This document shows positions 40,776 to 53,155 of a DNA stretch of 64,000 nt, piece by piece. Each line of letters opens with the position of its first letter. Position 1 is the stretch's first letter. The DNA lies in contig JAUCBJ010003870.1 in assembly GCA_032718475.1 (NCBI GenBank), positions 18,540 to 82,539 of the forward strand, given 5' to 3'. A program made the translations under genes and the position numbers. This DNA comes from Nemertoderma westbladi. Its lineage: Eukaryota > Xenacoelomorpha > Nemertodermatida > Nemertodermatidae. The notes under the pieces were generated by a model. It made no database searches. It was given only the letters and a program-made list of their open reading frames with translations, and was not told where the DNA came from.

Positions 40776-41219
40776 AGATACGGTATCAATATAATACCAT
40801 GAAGATTACAAGTGATGAATTTTAATAAAAACATTCAGTTATATAAATAATTTCTGAATATGTGATGTGGCATAATCAACGTTGAATAAGAAAAGATGGG
40901 ATGTGGCATAATCAATGACGAATAAGAAAAGAGATGGGATGCAATGTGGATGAATGGTTGGTTGGTTGCGTGGATAGGAAATACGTGAACGTATATGAAT
41001 CATAGGGTTGTGTGTAATAATAATCAATAATTATAATAAAAACGCGCTGTATAATGTTAGTAGTAGGCTTTCAATATGTCGCAGATGCTGAGGGTTAGGT
41101 TAGGTTGAGTAATAACTATGGAAATGTGAGAACATGTACGTGATGCGTGGCGAAATTTCATGTATCATACTGGTTGGTTGGTTGGTTTGGTGACAGCAGC
41201 TGAGTAGCTCTAGCGGAGG
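40776..41219. other. Spacer between palindrome and right TIR
   Basis: Two imperfect direct repeats, atgtggcataatcaacg and atgtggcataatcaatg, at about 40864 and 40901. No gene seen. Confidence 0.5.
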
Positions 41220-41777
41220 GTAAATCGTTGAGTTGGCAATCGATATAATATAATAGCGAGGCGTGGCGTGGTATATGCGTGGTGCGCGTAGATGGCCACG
41301 TCGTCCGCGACTGGCTCTATCATCGTTGTCATCATATACAGTATGCGGTAGCGTTGGGGAAAAGGGGAGTAACTGGAGGGGTAGGCAAGCAAGCATCACC
41401 GTTGGTTGGTTGGTTGGTAGGTAACAGCAGTCGAGTAGCGATGGGGTGGGTACGTGTGGGGGCTAGCCATGCATCGTGAAGTTAGGTTACGCGAAGATGA
41501 ATATGCAACGATTGGTTGATGCAACGACGCGAATCAATACTGACGGGTGGTAACAGCTGTCGAGTAAGGCAGGCATCGCGAGGTTAGGCTACGCGTAGGT
41601 GAATATGCAACGATTGGTTGATGGCAACGACGCGAATCAATACTGATGGTGACAGATGGCACCAATTAAACACCGCAATTTAGCGCCGGAATTTGGCATT
41701 TTTAATAGTCCTCCGAGATATAGCCCATAGCCCAAGCTAGGGAGGAGTGGGTGGGGGGCCATTCTTCTTCTACTACT
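41220..41777 (-). repeat. Polinton right TIR
   Basis: Inverted partner of 23190-23746, ending CTTCTACTACT. The arms differ by scattered substitutions and small indels, a few percent. Confidence 0.9.
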
Positions 41778-41783
41778 AGTGTT
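41778..41783. repeat. Polinton target site duplication, right AGTGTT
   Basis: Identical to 23184-23189. Confidence 0.9.
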
Positions 41784-41875
41784 CTGGTGAATTACTCGTA
41801 ACGCTGCAAAGTACCGTAATCAATGACATGGAAACAACTTCAATGACCGTATTCTGATCTGACCTCTATGTCGAG

Positions 41876-42358
41876 TCGGGGAGAAGTTCTATTTTCAACT
41901 GAGTTGAAATTTCAACTTTATTTTTTAAAATTTAACTTTTTATTAAAATTCAACTTTTGGAGTAGAGTTTAAAATTTAACTTTTTTTTAATTCAACTTTT
42001 GGAGTAGCTTTGGAGATACTGAAATATGGAATTGGAATTCCATTGTATAATAATTATGACAAACAGTGATAATTAAATATATCTTAAATTCCCGTAGTAT
42101 TTCAGCTAATTTACAAATGTAATCACTTAAATGTTTTAAAAAAAAGTATTCCTGACGGTGAAAGTTTTTATTCCATTGGTAATGAGGGTTAATTTTTCGA
42201 GTTACATCCATTAAAACAATAAAAACACCCCATCTGTGACGTCTTGGGACCCTTCTGCGCCTCCTTCAATTTTAGAGTTGAATTTAGAACTTAAAAGTTG
42301 AATTTAAAAAAAAAAGTTTTAAATTTCAACTCAGTTGAAATTTGAACTTCTCCCCGAC
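41876..42358. mobile_element. MITE within the outer transposon
   Basis: The left end agtcggggagaagttctatt, followed by caactgagttgaaatttcaa, is matched in inverted form at the right end (closing aacttctccccgact near 42356). The whole is about 480 bp. It lies in the right half of the outer DNA transposon, outside the Polinton. The interior has no gene. Confidence 0.6.
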
Positions 42359-42589
42359 TGTCATAGTCCTCTATGAATCTTTATGACCGTATTTTACTAT
42401 AATCTAATACGTTACTCAAACAGTCAAATACTCTTACTGTATCTATGATAACATGTAATATAATAATTATTAATTAATTAATATTAATTAATTAATTATA
42501 ATAGAACAACAAACCTTACCGTATTATTTTATTTCTTCTTATAATAATGTCCAATGCCATCAGGCCATAAGTAGGCTTTCGTGTAAATA

Positions 42590-42758
42590 CAGAAATATAG
42601 AAATAAATGATTTATATTGACTTGCGGCGAGGTGTCCGATAATTTGCGGCGAAATGGCATTTATAGTGAGACACCTCGCCGCAAGACACCTCGCCGCACA
42701 TTATCTGCGGCGAGATGACTTGCGGCGAAGTGGCAGTGCGGCGAGGTGACCAGCACCC
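42590..42758 (-). repeat. Right TIR of the outer DNA transposon
   Basis: Inverted partner of 22855-23024, ending gaggtgaccagcaccc. Confidence 0.85.
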
Positions 42759-43093
42759 CAATCAGATCAGTATACGATGGTTCGACAACATTTGTGTCTA
42801 CTGTTGACGGTGACACAGAACCATTTGAAGTGTTATGGGGCGTCCTCCAGGGAGACACACTTGCACCATTATTGTTCATAATTGTTGTTGACTATGTTCT
42901 ACGCATGTCCTTAGATCATCATAATGATGATGGGGTGATGATAACTCCACCTACTGGCTCCAGAAGTCAAGGAAATCCTGCCAAGTACCTAACTGATGTA
43001 GACTTTGCTGATGAATTAGATGTACTCTAAGAATCACTAGAGGGAGCCCAACGGCTCCTCAGCTCATTAGAACAGGCTGCTTCTAGTATTTGG
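42759..43093 (+). pseudogene. RTE-like LINE, right fragment
   Basis: Resumes the LINE at the second CAATCAGAT (42759-42767) and continues with RSVYDGSTTF, WGVLQGDTLAP and the catalytic region in the form DVDFADEL, where most copies have ADDL. A stop follows at about 43028. Homology to the LINE ends near 43093. Confidence 0.85.
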
Positions 43094-43636
43094 TCGACCA
43101 TAAATTAATCTTTGATCGACCATAAATTATTACGTCATGGATTACTTTCTGAAAAAAAAATTTATTTGGCAAAGATCAGCCACCGTGTAGCAGGTAGCAA
43201 GTACTGATGTCAATTGACTAGTGATATATATTTAAAAATACATCATTCAGTCATTGGCTTTACGGCCATGCTGTACTTTTGTATTGACGGACTGTGAAAT
43301 TTCTTTTGAAATTTTGGCATCAGAAACACAAACACCTCTTTAATATTTATACACATGGTGGTAATGGCTTCCGTAGCCATAGGCAAAGGCCATCTAAACA
43401 ACGTTGTTTAGATGGCCTTTACCATAGGCTTAAATTGTTGAAACCAGATTTGCGGCCTCTGTTTCTTGCATTAGTTTTCGATTATTTCTGTATTTTCATG
43501 TCTGCATGTATTTTGTATACAGGGGGGGGGGGGGGGGGGGGGGGGAAACTGGACGCAAAACCCACCTTGGCGAATTAATACCCCGCCTCAATGTTAAAAT
43601 CTCAATTTAGGGAAAGGAGCAGGTTACAGTGGAACG
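43094..43636. other. Non-coding DNA with palindrome and poly-G run
   Basis: Contains a perfect 36-bp palindrome at 43385-43420 and a poly-G tract at about 43523-43545. No gene seen. Confidence 0.6.
43385..43420. repeat. Perfect 36-bp palindrome
   Basis: aaaggccatctaaacaac is followed immediately by its reverse complement, with no loop. Flanking bases extend the symmetry imperfectly. Confidence 0.9.
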
Positions 43637-44134
43637 TTATTTTAACCAAAACAATAAACTAAACACAATTACATAATTTTCGACTATATATCCATCAATT
43701 GATCCGTGGACGGATAAACCAAAAGGTTTCAGTTTATCCCATCCATCGATGTGGTGGACGTAGTTAGGCCCCTTTGCATTGTATGTTCTCCTAATGGTGC
43801 GTCGACCTATTCTACTTGCTACGAATTCTGGGTTCAATGATCTTTGTATCGCTGCAACGACTTTTTCTCTAACGAAAAGACCATACTTTTGAAACAAAAT
43901 TATTATCATCTGTCTGTAACCGCATGCGTGCTCTACACGAATGGCAGTAATTATCTCATCTATGCGGGTAGGGTCGAATTTCTTTTGTAAACCCATTTAT
44001 TGTATCGTCGCAACAGTTCTCTGAGAAACCAGAACATCAGGATGTTGTTGGAAGAAGTAGACTATTTGTTTATAGATGTAACCAAGAGAGACATAACGTT
44101 TTACTTTACATAACAGCATAACACGTTTAGTCAT
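43637..44134 (-). pseudogene. Integrase-core-domain protein fragment with an in-frame stop
   Basis: The open frame from 43996 has GYRQM, a helical KYGLFVREKVV segment, GPNYVHHIDGWDKLKPFG and HGSIDGY. These match the N-terminal part of a widespread animal family with an integrase-like DDE core; the first catalytic Asp is that of HIDG. Upstream, from ATG 44134, the same frame continues with HPDVLVSQRTV, also typical of the family, but a TAA directly precedes the Met at 43996. Homology ends after the first catalytic Asp, so the remainder is deleted or lies in another exon. Probably a decayed gene or transposon-derived fragment. Confidence 0.6.
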
Positions 44135-46727
44135 TTCGAATCATCTCAAGTTGCTACTGAACTCAAACAACAATACAGTCAGTCAGATAGTGCTTACGCA
44201 CCCTACCGGTACCGATATAAAAAAGGTAATGTAACTAAAAATGATAAAAAAGGAAATGAAGTAAAAATGATAAAAAAAAAGGTAATGAAAATACTACAAA
44301 AGTAAATTGGCCGATTCTCATATCATTACTTCTATATATCTATTACTGTATTAGCTGATTAGGCAGTTAGGTGTATTACTACTGTAATACAGTAATATTA
44401 CAGTATTATATTTATATTATACCTTTTATGCCTATTGTAAATAGGCCTAATACCTGAATACTGTAATCAGGTAATACGATAGGCCTACTTCCAGACTGTA
44501 ATAATCAAATAATAGGCAATAGGCATAGGCATGACATGACAGTATGGGCTGATGGGCTATAAACAGATAAAGGTCTTTAGGTAGTTTGTTCGGTTTTACA
44601 CTTGTAATTGTAATTGTAATAGACACTCCAAATAACTGCACGACAAGTAAAAATGCATATAACTAACTGCACGCATAAAATATAATATAAATAAATAACA
44701 TGAGGAAGAAAAACTGGCAATAATTGGACAATTATATTTATGGAGGGAGAAGATAACCCAGGCAGTAGCTGCACTTATGAGTATCTCAGGTAGATCAATA
44801 TTAAAACTTAAAAACGTTTCACTCAAAAAGAATGAAAAAAAAATTTTAAAACAAAGTTTACTAAAACATATCAATAAAACTAATACGAAACGGGCGGGTC
44901 GCTGGGTCGGATTGATAAGTAGTTTCACAGTAGATAGCTCACTTGAACAAACAGACAAAGTTAAAATTAAAAATAAGGTAAAATTAATTGATATCATAAG
45001 AACAAAAACAACAGCTGAACAGAACGAGGCAGGGTGAAATTAATATGTTGCTGTACAGTAGTTACAGTAAGCACACTACATTACTTTTTACAGTAATCAT
45101 AATAAACACAACCACTACCTACCTGACTACTGTCACTGTACTAGCGTACCTTACTAGCAGTGGAAAACTGGTTTCTGGTACCAGGTACGGCTGTATGGCT
45201 GTATGGTAATCGGGCAGACGGGTACCATCATCGTGCTACAACTACACAGTACACTACTGCAGTAGTCAGGTCGTAGCAGAGCAGTGTGGTAGGGGTAGGG
45301 GTAGCGAGCACAGAATAAGAATACCAGAATACCCGTACAGCCGTCCCGTACCCAACCCAGTCTGCTCGTCAGCCCGTGCCGTACAACCACACACAAATAA
45401 CAGAACAAACCATACTCGCATCGCATCGCAAAGCAAGTATACTCTCGTTGTCAGGTTGTAGACTGGTAGAGTTCCCCTAAACAGTAAACAAACATACAAC
45501 CACAGACAGACAGCACCACAACGCAGCTACCAGCAGACCAGACCAGCAATACAGCCATAGCACAGCACATAGTCAGTATTGTCATTAAATGAAATTTAGT
45601 TCAGACGGACTGGACTACTACTGTACTACTACTGTTACTGTACCGTACTACACAGTAGTTTACTTGTTTGAGCCTGTAATGTTTCATATATATGAAACAT
45701 TGTTCAGGGTCTGTCATATGACAGTATGATATTCGGCACCACTGCATTTAGTGCATTATTACTGTATTATAACGACACCCGCCAAGCGCCAACCTGCCAT
45801 CCTGCAGCACTTATATACTCTGATACGGACTGTCTGTGATTGATATACTGAACTGACTTCTGGACTTGCATAATATCCAATTTTTATAGGCCTAATCAAA
45901 CTGCTATACTACTGTATATCTGAATATTATTCTACCGTATCTACAGATTCAGTTAGATTCCCTCATACTTAACTGCTTAAGACAACCTCCAGGAACTGTA
46001 CTCTTTCCTAAGCAAATGCCACTCTGGGATCACTGAGTCAAGTACAATACAGCAATATCTGAATATGCACAGTACACATCGCTAATCAGACACTAAGCAA
46101 CATTGGGGTTGGGGGTGTCTCATTCTGTCATTGGTCCCCCAAGCTTGACAGTTGACTGGTGCCGCTTCTGCTTTGCAGGACATCAATTTCACCTTAGGTT
46201 GGGTGGCAGTGGCATTATGCATTATGGGGGGAATAGGCCTAAAAGCGGGGGATGAGCCATGACTTTCCTGAAACGCCTCTTAAATGACACTGCTGGCTAG
46301 GTGCTGGCTTGCTGACTGGCCGTGATGATACCGGGATAATCTCACGAAAGTGATAGAGAGTTTGTGGCGGCGCAATTTTGTCGATAGCCGGCTCCGGCAT
46401 ACATTCTTGAAACATATAACTAAGGCAGAAATGCATTAACACAACGGTACCGGTACAGCAGTAATGCCGAATGCAGATTATTGATAGATAGATACTGTCT
46501 AAAATGTTTAGCTGTTTAGGTCTTAGCTGGTAAGCCTATGGTACATTGTACAATTATCTAAAAAGTTAAACAGTGTTTGGCCTATTGTAATTGAACTGTG
46601 TACCGGTACCGGTAAAGCAAATGTTTTGTAAAGAAAATAATGAATTCAAATATAGGCCTATACTTGTTTGTGTATGAAACTGTTCAATTATTAAACATAA
46701 ACGTTTTTCAAGAGATAGTATTCAACT
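44135..46727. other. Non-coding DNA, no gene seen
   Basis: Rich in tactgta/tacagta motifs and in taggccta motifs. Short frames at 44596-44997 (minus) and 44777-45037 (plus) overlap each other and have no recognisable features. No gene is supported. Confidence 0.5.
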
Positions 46728-47657
46728 ATGTATTCGCTTTCGATAATTATAAAACAAGAAATATCTGATGATGAGGAAGGAACTCGAGGATATGGTGTGA
46801 ATTCCATCGCTGGAAGATTTGACAGAGAAAATATTAAACGTTCACTTTCCGTTGTGAAACCTGAGAATGGTATCGATGAAACAATTGAAACACCCAATGA
46901 TGAATGCAACATATCATGTGCGAGGTATGTCCATACACAAGATGAGAGAGAAACTAGCGAAGCTTCTCAGCTTGTAAAACAGGAGAATTGTACGGATGAT
47001 ACTTTATTTATTGGTGATTTTGAAAGTACAGCGTCCTCTAGAATAAAGAAACCAAGTATAACTACCAAAGGGAAAATAAATATTTATTCCAAAGAAAAAG
47101 TTAATAATAATAGTAAACGGCGTCGTAAAAAATATGGTTGCAATTATTGTGATAAATTATTTATTCACGAAGGTTACCTAAAGATTCATTCCGATGCTGT
47201 TCATATGGGTATCTATGAGTATAACTGCGCTGATTGCGGTAAATTATTCACCAGGAAGGACTGTTTGAAGAAACATATTGACTCGGTTCATAGGGGAATC
47301 AAGTATAACTGCTTCCATTGTGGAAAATCATTTTTGTTCAAGCAGAATTTAAAAGCTCATGTGGACTCGCTTCATAAAAGATTAAAAGTAAAATCCTACA
47401 ACTGCCCTCATTGCGACAAATTGTTTACGAAGAACTCAGATTTAACTAGACACGTCGACTCTATTCATACATGTATCAAAAATATTTGCATTCTTTGCAA
47501 TAAATTATTCAGTAGGAAGGATGCCTTGAACGTTCATATCGATTCCATTCATAAAGGGATTAAGCATAATTGTGGTCATTGTGATAAATTATTTTGCACC
47601 AATGGAGAACTTAATCAGCACGTTAAGAGAGCTCATCAACAAACTCGTAATTGTTGA
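46728..47657 (+). CDS. C2H2 zinc-finger protein, six fingers
   Basis: 309 residues. Fingers run from about residue 136 to the end and begin CNYC, CADC, CFHC, CPHC, CILC and CGHC. Each has the C-x2-C, F, L, H-x4-H layout with few classical TGEKP linkers. The N-terminal 135 residues are acidic and carry IIKQEISDD and LVKQEN, which look like sumoylation sites (hydrophobic-K-x-E). Likely a nuclear DNA-binding regulator. The start at 46728 gives a complete frame, but an upstream exon with an acceptor at tttttcaag near 46711 is possible, since many such proteins have their fingers in the last exon. Probably a host gene. Specific orthology cannot be told. Confidence 0.8.
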   Translation: MYSLSIIIKQEISDDEEGTRGYGVNSIAGRFDRENIKRSLSVVKPENGIDETIETPNDECNISCARYVHTQDERETSEASQLVKQENCTDDTLFIGDFESTASSRIKKPSITTKGKINIYSKEKVNNNSKRRRKKYGCNYCDKLFIHEGYLKIHSDAVHMGIYEYNCADCGKLFTRKDCLKKHIDSVHRGIKYNCFHCGKSFLFKQNLKAHVDSLHKRLKVKSYNCPHCDKLFTKNSDLTRHVDSIHTCIKNICILCNKLFSRKDALNVHIDSIHKGIKHNCGHCDKLFCTNGELNQHVKRAHQQTRNC

Positions 47658-47672
47658 AGTATAGGTGTGTAC

Positions 47673-48288
47673 AAGTGTTTTAAACGGGATCGTACTTTTC
47701 GGGATTTCCGGGACCAGGATTATCACTCTCGGGATCCCGATTTTCGGGATCGTGATTGCAATTTTAGATTAAATTCCTTAAAGTTAATAGTATATGTTTT
47801 GTGTAACACTCGCTTTATCTTACACTTCTGAAATATTAGAAAGATGAAATTATATTAAAATTTATTTATAGTTGATTACTGGTTGGTTAATTAGTCAATT
47901 AAAATTCTAATTCTAAGTTTAATTAAGAGTATTTATTTATAGTGGTGTAAAATAGTAATATTTATAGTAGTAGCCTGTCGGAAGTGTGAACGTCCCCACC
48001 CCATAGGCTACCTACAATATGTTCTATCTTTTAATTGAATGTTGAAAGTCGAAAGCTGATGTGTTACCCGGGCCTTACTGACATCCAAATAATCCGACAA
48101 TTCAATATAATCAATAGAGAATTATCTTCTGGTTCAACTAACTAGCAACTATTCGTCGGATATTCAAGAAATTTATTTCACTATTTGTACTTCGGGATCC
48201 CGTTCCAAAAAAATCGGGATCTGGACCGGGATTGCATTTTTCACCGGAATCCCGTTTTTTCGGGATTGGGATCCCGTTTAAACACTAG
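47673..48288. mobile_element. MITE with agtgttttaaacgggatc ends
   Basis: The left end reads agtgttttaaacgggatc and the right end is the inverted gatcccgtttaaacact. The interior is dotted with cgggatcccg motifs in both orientations near the ends. It lies 15 bp beyond the zinc-finger stop codon. No transposase is encoded. Confidence 0.6.
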
Positions 48289-50990
48289 TGACAGTGTGTG
48301 TGTACTAATATAAATACTGGAATACTAAATATAGTAATTATTCATACTTAGCTACAAGCGTATAACAAGTTTCTCAGATGACATTTTAGCAACATCATAG
48401 ATTATTCAATCTTATACAGTGGTGGTTTGTTCGTCCGGGGGGAAAGCTGGCCATGTACAGGAAGGATACCAGAATTCCATACCGCTCTGCCTATGGGACA
48501 AGGCGTCCTTTAATCTGTCCAGTCCCCCTTTCTTTAGAATTTATTGATTGGCGGTTTTGTTAAATTTCATAAATAGGCCTACAAATTTTGTGATAGATCG
48601 CTCAATTTTGATTTGAATCTAATAATTAAGCATCGAATTGCGTGAAGGCCCCACGAACCGATTCCAAATATGAAAACCGTTTAGCAAGATCTGTTTTACT
48701 TCTCGAGATATGGCTGTCTATCCGTCAGTAATGTTTCTAAAACAATAGAAAACATATTCTATTTATCTATTTATGGGATTTCTTGTTCCGTGACCTCATT
48801 TCTGATGTCAGTATCCAAATTTGGTCTCGTCTTTATTCTGTATGTATGCATGTCAGTATGTCCGTCAAAATATAACGGACAGCCAAACTGACAATTTGTA
48901 TGTCATCAAATGTTAAAACTGACATTCAAAATGAATTCTGCGACCATGAAAACCACTAATACTAAACGTTTACCTAGATGGCGTGCCCTTTTCTTATATT
49001 TTACGGACAGATTGTCGGATAGTCAGAAAGACCGACAAACAGACTGACTAGATTTCATTAAAAGTGAAAACTTACCTCAGAAATGAAATCGGCGACCAGG
49101 AAAACCCCCATAGCAAAAATCTTAGCATGGTTTTGTGCTTTCGTGTTGCTATTGACAGACATTCACATATTAACAGACAGTTTTTGCGCGGGTTGTTTCA
49201 AATTCAAACTTTAAAGGCAATTATCTCGGAATGGTAATATTTAATTTTAAAGCACTACTCCGCCGTTTTTAAAACAATTTGTAAGTTTATGGTATCAAAT
49301 GAAAGTTAGTAGTGTGCGCAATAATAAAATTCGGAGAGCAGTTTTACTTTTGTAATTGTTCATCTGTTATAACATGTTTAAAAAACCATTTTTTGAAAAT
49401 TATATGTAATGTAATAATAATTACATATTGCAGTAATGATTATATGTTACTGAAGTAACTACCAGGTAATATCTATTACTGCAGTATTTTTTGTAGGTAT
49501 TTTTATTGTTTCATAGAGGTTTTTATTAATTTATATTTTGACTCTTTAGAGACGCCATAATTGGGGGCTATCGGAATGTGTTGGTATTTGTGACTTAGAC
49601 AGTTGTCTGTTGCCCAATCTATATTAATGTATAGAGCTAAAACTGTACTGTTTAAATGTATTTAGCCCACAGGACAGGGCCTTAGGAATGTGAACGCCGA
49701 ATTCCTTTACCAATGCATTTAAATAGTCAACCAGCCCTTCTTTGCCGCACTGCTGCTGCTGGGGTTAAAACGTTTGTAGCTTTATGCTATTGTGTTATAC
49801 AAAGTAAAGAATAAAATTGCGGCATGAATACAGAGAAATGATACGAGCTCACTAACTAATTGGCTGTTCCCATAGATGTTTTAGGCATTGTAGATGCGCA
49901 GTGTATATGGTCAGAGCGACCGCCCAGTCTGTCCAAATTTATTATGTAATCAAATGGTACCACAAGCAAGCCAAGCAAAGCCTATAACAGTTCTTTCCGG
50001 CTCTGCACCTGTTTGTTTGAATGTCGCCGTCCGTGGGTCGCTACTCGATAGCTGTGATTGATAGCTTAAACTGGGTGCCGATTTGCCAGAAGGCGGTACA
50101 CATTAATTGAATATCAGGCAAACATTTAAAATATGCTCAAATAGAAAACGCCAGGGGCAGGGGATATTTTAAAATCTCTATTAAGTTAAACCAACACAAA
50201 TTGTAGTCGTTCTGTTCTATCTTACTTATAAGTTGAAAAAGCTTTTCTTCGTTTTTAAGAAGGAATTCTCGCGCTCTCGTCACCGTAGTTATCATATTAA
50301 ACAACTTATATCATATTATTATTAAATTAATATATTGCATTAATCTTGTTAATAAATTAAACTATATAAAATTAAACCCATCAAGTAATGACCTCAGGAA
50401 CCTCAATGTGATAAATTAATGGGAATAGCTTCTAGGCCACAACTGGCCAGCCCACAAGTATCACTTTGTTGCCTGCATTGGTATTGTTCCCTGAGAAGGC
50501 CTCTGCCTCTCTGTTAACTTACCACGAGCTGTCATTTACTTTGTCAAAGAAATCAAAGTGTCGCAAATTACCTCAAAGTGATATTTCTCCAAGAATTCAA
50601 AGTGCCTAAAAGCAGGAAATCACTGTGAGATTCCCAACTAAAAGTGTCTACAAGAATTTAAAGTGGCCGTTGGGAGTAATTAAGAAAATCTCAAAGAACA
50701 GATGCACTTTGAGACCCCGACTGTATATTATCATCAAAATACTAAGGTGTGAATTTTGAGTCGAAAGTTGCAATTATTGAAACCTATTTTTATTTATTTA
50801 TGCATTTTGCACTATACCCTGCAATTTAGACTTTAAATACAGTAAATAATAATAGTGTCGGACGTTACAATGTGTCGGACGTTACAATGTGTCGGACGTT
50901 ACAAACTTCATTCACTGAAATCACAGCCTTTATGGTAGCCTGGTTATACTGTATACTGTATAGCTTGTTATACTGTACGTCTTCTGATGA
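48289..50990. other. Non-coding DNA, no gene seen
   Basis: A copy of the gaaatgaaatc dispersed core lies at 49082. Three tandem copies of gtgtcggacgttacaat occur at about 50855-50905. No coding sequence is supported. Confidence 0.5.
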
Positions 50991-51009
50991 ACACGATAAA
51001 TCGTCAGAT

Positions 51010-53155
51010 AAATCTAGAATTGTAGTTATTTACTCCATGAGGCTGCCAAAGTACAAGATTATGCACTGGCTGGTCCTCACGGCGAAAGCAAAGCGCTGCA
51101 AAGCGTAGGCGATTTTGTTCTAGTGTCAAGCTTGGGGGAACCAATGAGACACCTCCAATGTTATATAGTGTCTGGTTGCAGATGTGTGCATTGTACTTGA
51201 CACAATGAACCCGGCGTAGCATTCTTGTGAATGTGCCATCCAGACATTTGGTGTCCTCAGCAGTTAGAGCCCAGCATGGACTCCCATAGAGGAGTACTGG
51301 AACTACTGCTGCTCTAAATAATCGGACCTTAAGTTTCCGATTAATTATCGGTGACTTCCAAATCCTGGAAAGCCTATTCAAGGCTGCCCATGCCTTTCCC
51401 TTACGTATTCGAAGGTCCTCACCTAACTTCCGGATCCATGATCCCAGGTAATAAAGTCGTCCACATGCTCAAGCATACCATCCTTTGACCTTATGCTCAT
51501 CCGATCAGAGACTTGCTGAGGACTTTCACAGTTAACTGTCAAAATTTATTTGTCTTTCTAGAGTTAATAAAAAGACCAACACTAGAAGCAGCATGTTGTA
51601 ATGAGCTGAGGAGCCATTGGGCTCCCTCTAGTGATTCTGAGAGTACTCCTAAATCATCAGCAAAGTCTAGATCAGTTAGGTACTTAGCAGGATTTCCTCG
51701 ACTTCTGGAGCCAGTAGATGGAGTTATCATCACCCCATCATAATTATGATGATCTAAGGACATGCGTAGAACATAGTCAGCCACAATTATGAACAAGAAT
51801 GGTGTAAGTGTGTCTCCTTGGAGGACGCCCCATAACACTTCAAATGGTTCTGTGACCCATCAACAGTAGACACAAATGTTGTCGAACCATCGTATACTGA
51901 CATAATGAATCCCACATAATGAAAGTATGCTGAACATACGTGAGCGAGAGACTGAATCAAAAGGCCTTGAAGAAGTCAACAAAGATAACAGCCAGATGCA
52001 TGTCTTTCTTTTTTGATAACTCTTCAATTATCCTTCTAAGTGCCAAAATGGGCTCCATGGTCCCACGACCTTTACGGAACCCATTATGATTTCCACGGAG
52101 CAGTCTCTCAATGGCGATTTAATAGAATTCTATTGTATAGCTTTGCAGCAATCGAGATCAATGAGATTCCCCGAAAAGAACCATAGAGTGTTAGGTTGCC
52201 CTTCTTGGGAACTGGCACCAACTTATTTGTTTTCATTTCTTGTGGGACTCTTGTTGTTCGGTACATGTCTACTATGATGGGATAGATGAGCTTTAAACAC
52301 TCAGGTATTTAAAGACCTCAGGGGGAACACCATCTACTCCACTGGCACGATTGGTCTTAATGCTCTTTGCCGCAGCCTTCACTTCTGCAAAGGAGATAGT
52401 ACAGACTCAGACACTTTTAACTTCTATAAAGTTATCAGGCAATGCCCTGTCATTATTGAGGAGCTTTTCAAAGTGGGCATTCCAACCATTGAGGCGATCG
52501 GCTGGTGATTCAGCCTTAACCTTGGTGGTTGGTTGGCTTTTCCACCCAGTACGCAAGTTGATCGATTTCTATGCCTGGGATGATTGCCTGCTGTCGTCAG
52601 CATCATTGATGGCATCAACCTGTTGGTTTATTAGCTCCTGTAGATTAACAGAGTACTGCCTGTTCACGGACCTAGAAGCAGCCTTAACTGCATTCTTGGC
52701 CGCTGTAGTCTGTTTGAGTCGGGACTCTTTCTGCGCCTTATAGAGGTCATTTCGGCACTTCTGAATTTTGTTGTCAATCCAGGGGGCCCTTTTCCTATTT
52801 CGAGGGTATACAGGAACTGTTTCTGCCTCTGCTGACTTAACTGCTTCTGTGAAGGCTGTATAGCCCTCACAGTGTTGTGCCGCCTCAGAGGCAAGAACCT
52901 CGTACCTGTTGCTCAGCTGTAGTGTGAAGCTGGATCTCACACTTGGCTGTTGCAACAGAGTGGACCAGTCATGCCGTGGCAAGACAGATTTCGTTGTTCT
53001 GCTAGCACGCAGACTAAGTTTTACCTTGGCCACAATAAGGCGGTGATCACTGGAGAAGGGTCGAAGTGTAAATGCATTACAGTCTTGTATAGAGCTCCTG
53101 TATTTCCTACGATTCAGAATATGGTCTATCTGGGACTTGTGACCACTGGGTCCTA
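51010..53155 (-). pseudogene. RTE-like LINE copy A, 5'-truncated
   Basis: On the minus strand from 53155: the end of the endonuclease (HKSQIDHILNRRKYRSS, then a SDHRLIVAKV end), a linker to 52424, a broken RT in which the matching region includes LWGVLQGDT and DLDFADDLGVL (51838-51539), and the thumb and C-terminal part (51381-51004). Several frame changes and small deletions occur, for example near 51850 and 52110. The 5' half of the endonuclease is missing at 53155, where the next copy begins. Confidence 0.8.

Larger units (their letters stand above)
23190..41777. mobile_element. Polinton/Maverick element, 18.6 kb
   Basis: Long TIRs with AG...CT ends, a perfect 6-bp target duplication, and a gene set of retroviral-type integrase, protein-primed-type DNA polymerase B, FtsK/A32-like ATPase, adenain-like protease and capsid-type proteins identify a Polinton. 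Genes from 24 to 32.6 kb run on the plus strand and those from 33.5 to 40.4 kb on the minus strand, converging near 33 kb. The polymerase, integrase, protease, capsid-like, RING and DxQ genes all have frameshifts or stops, and the TIRs differ by a few percent. The copy is therefore inactive but well preserved. Relatives with this gene set are regarded as virus-like (adintovirus-type). Confidence 0.95.
22855..42758. mobile_element. Non-autonomous DNA transposon hosting the Polinton
   Basis: TIRs of about 170 bp start GGGTGCTGGTCACCTCGCC on the left (22855-23024) and are matched in inverted form at the right end (42590-42758). The TIRs consist of several variants of gcggcgaggtgtc in both orientations. 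Excluding the Polinton, the element is about 1.3 kb and has no visible transposase. An 8-9 bp target duplication would suit MULE, Merlin or hAT-like superfamilies, and I cannot decide among them. It is inserted in an RTE-like LINE. Confidence 0.8.

Noticed and set aside
44596-45037. Overlapping open frames on both strands
   Set aside because: They overlap each other, show no domain, and the plus one is lysine-rich low complexity.
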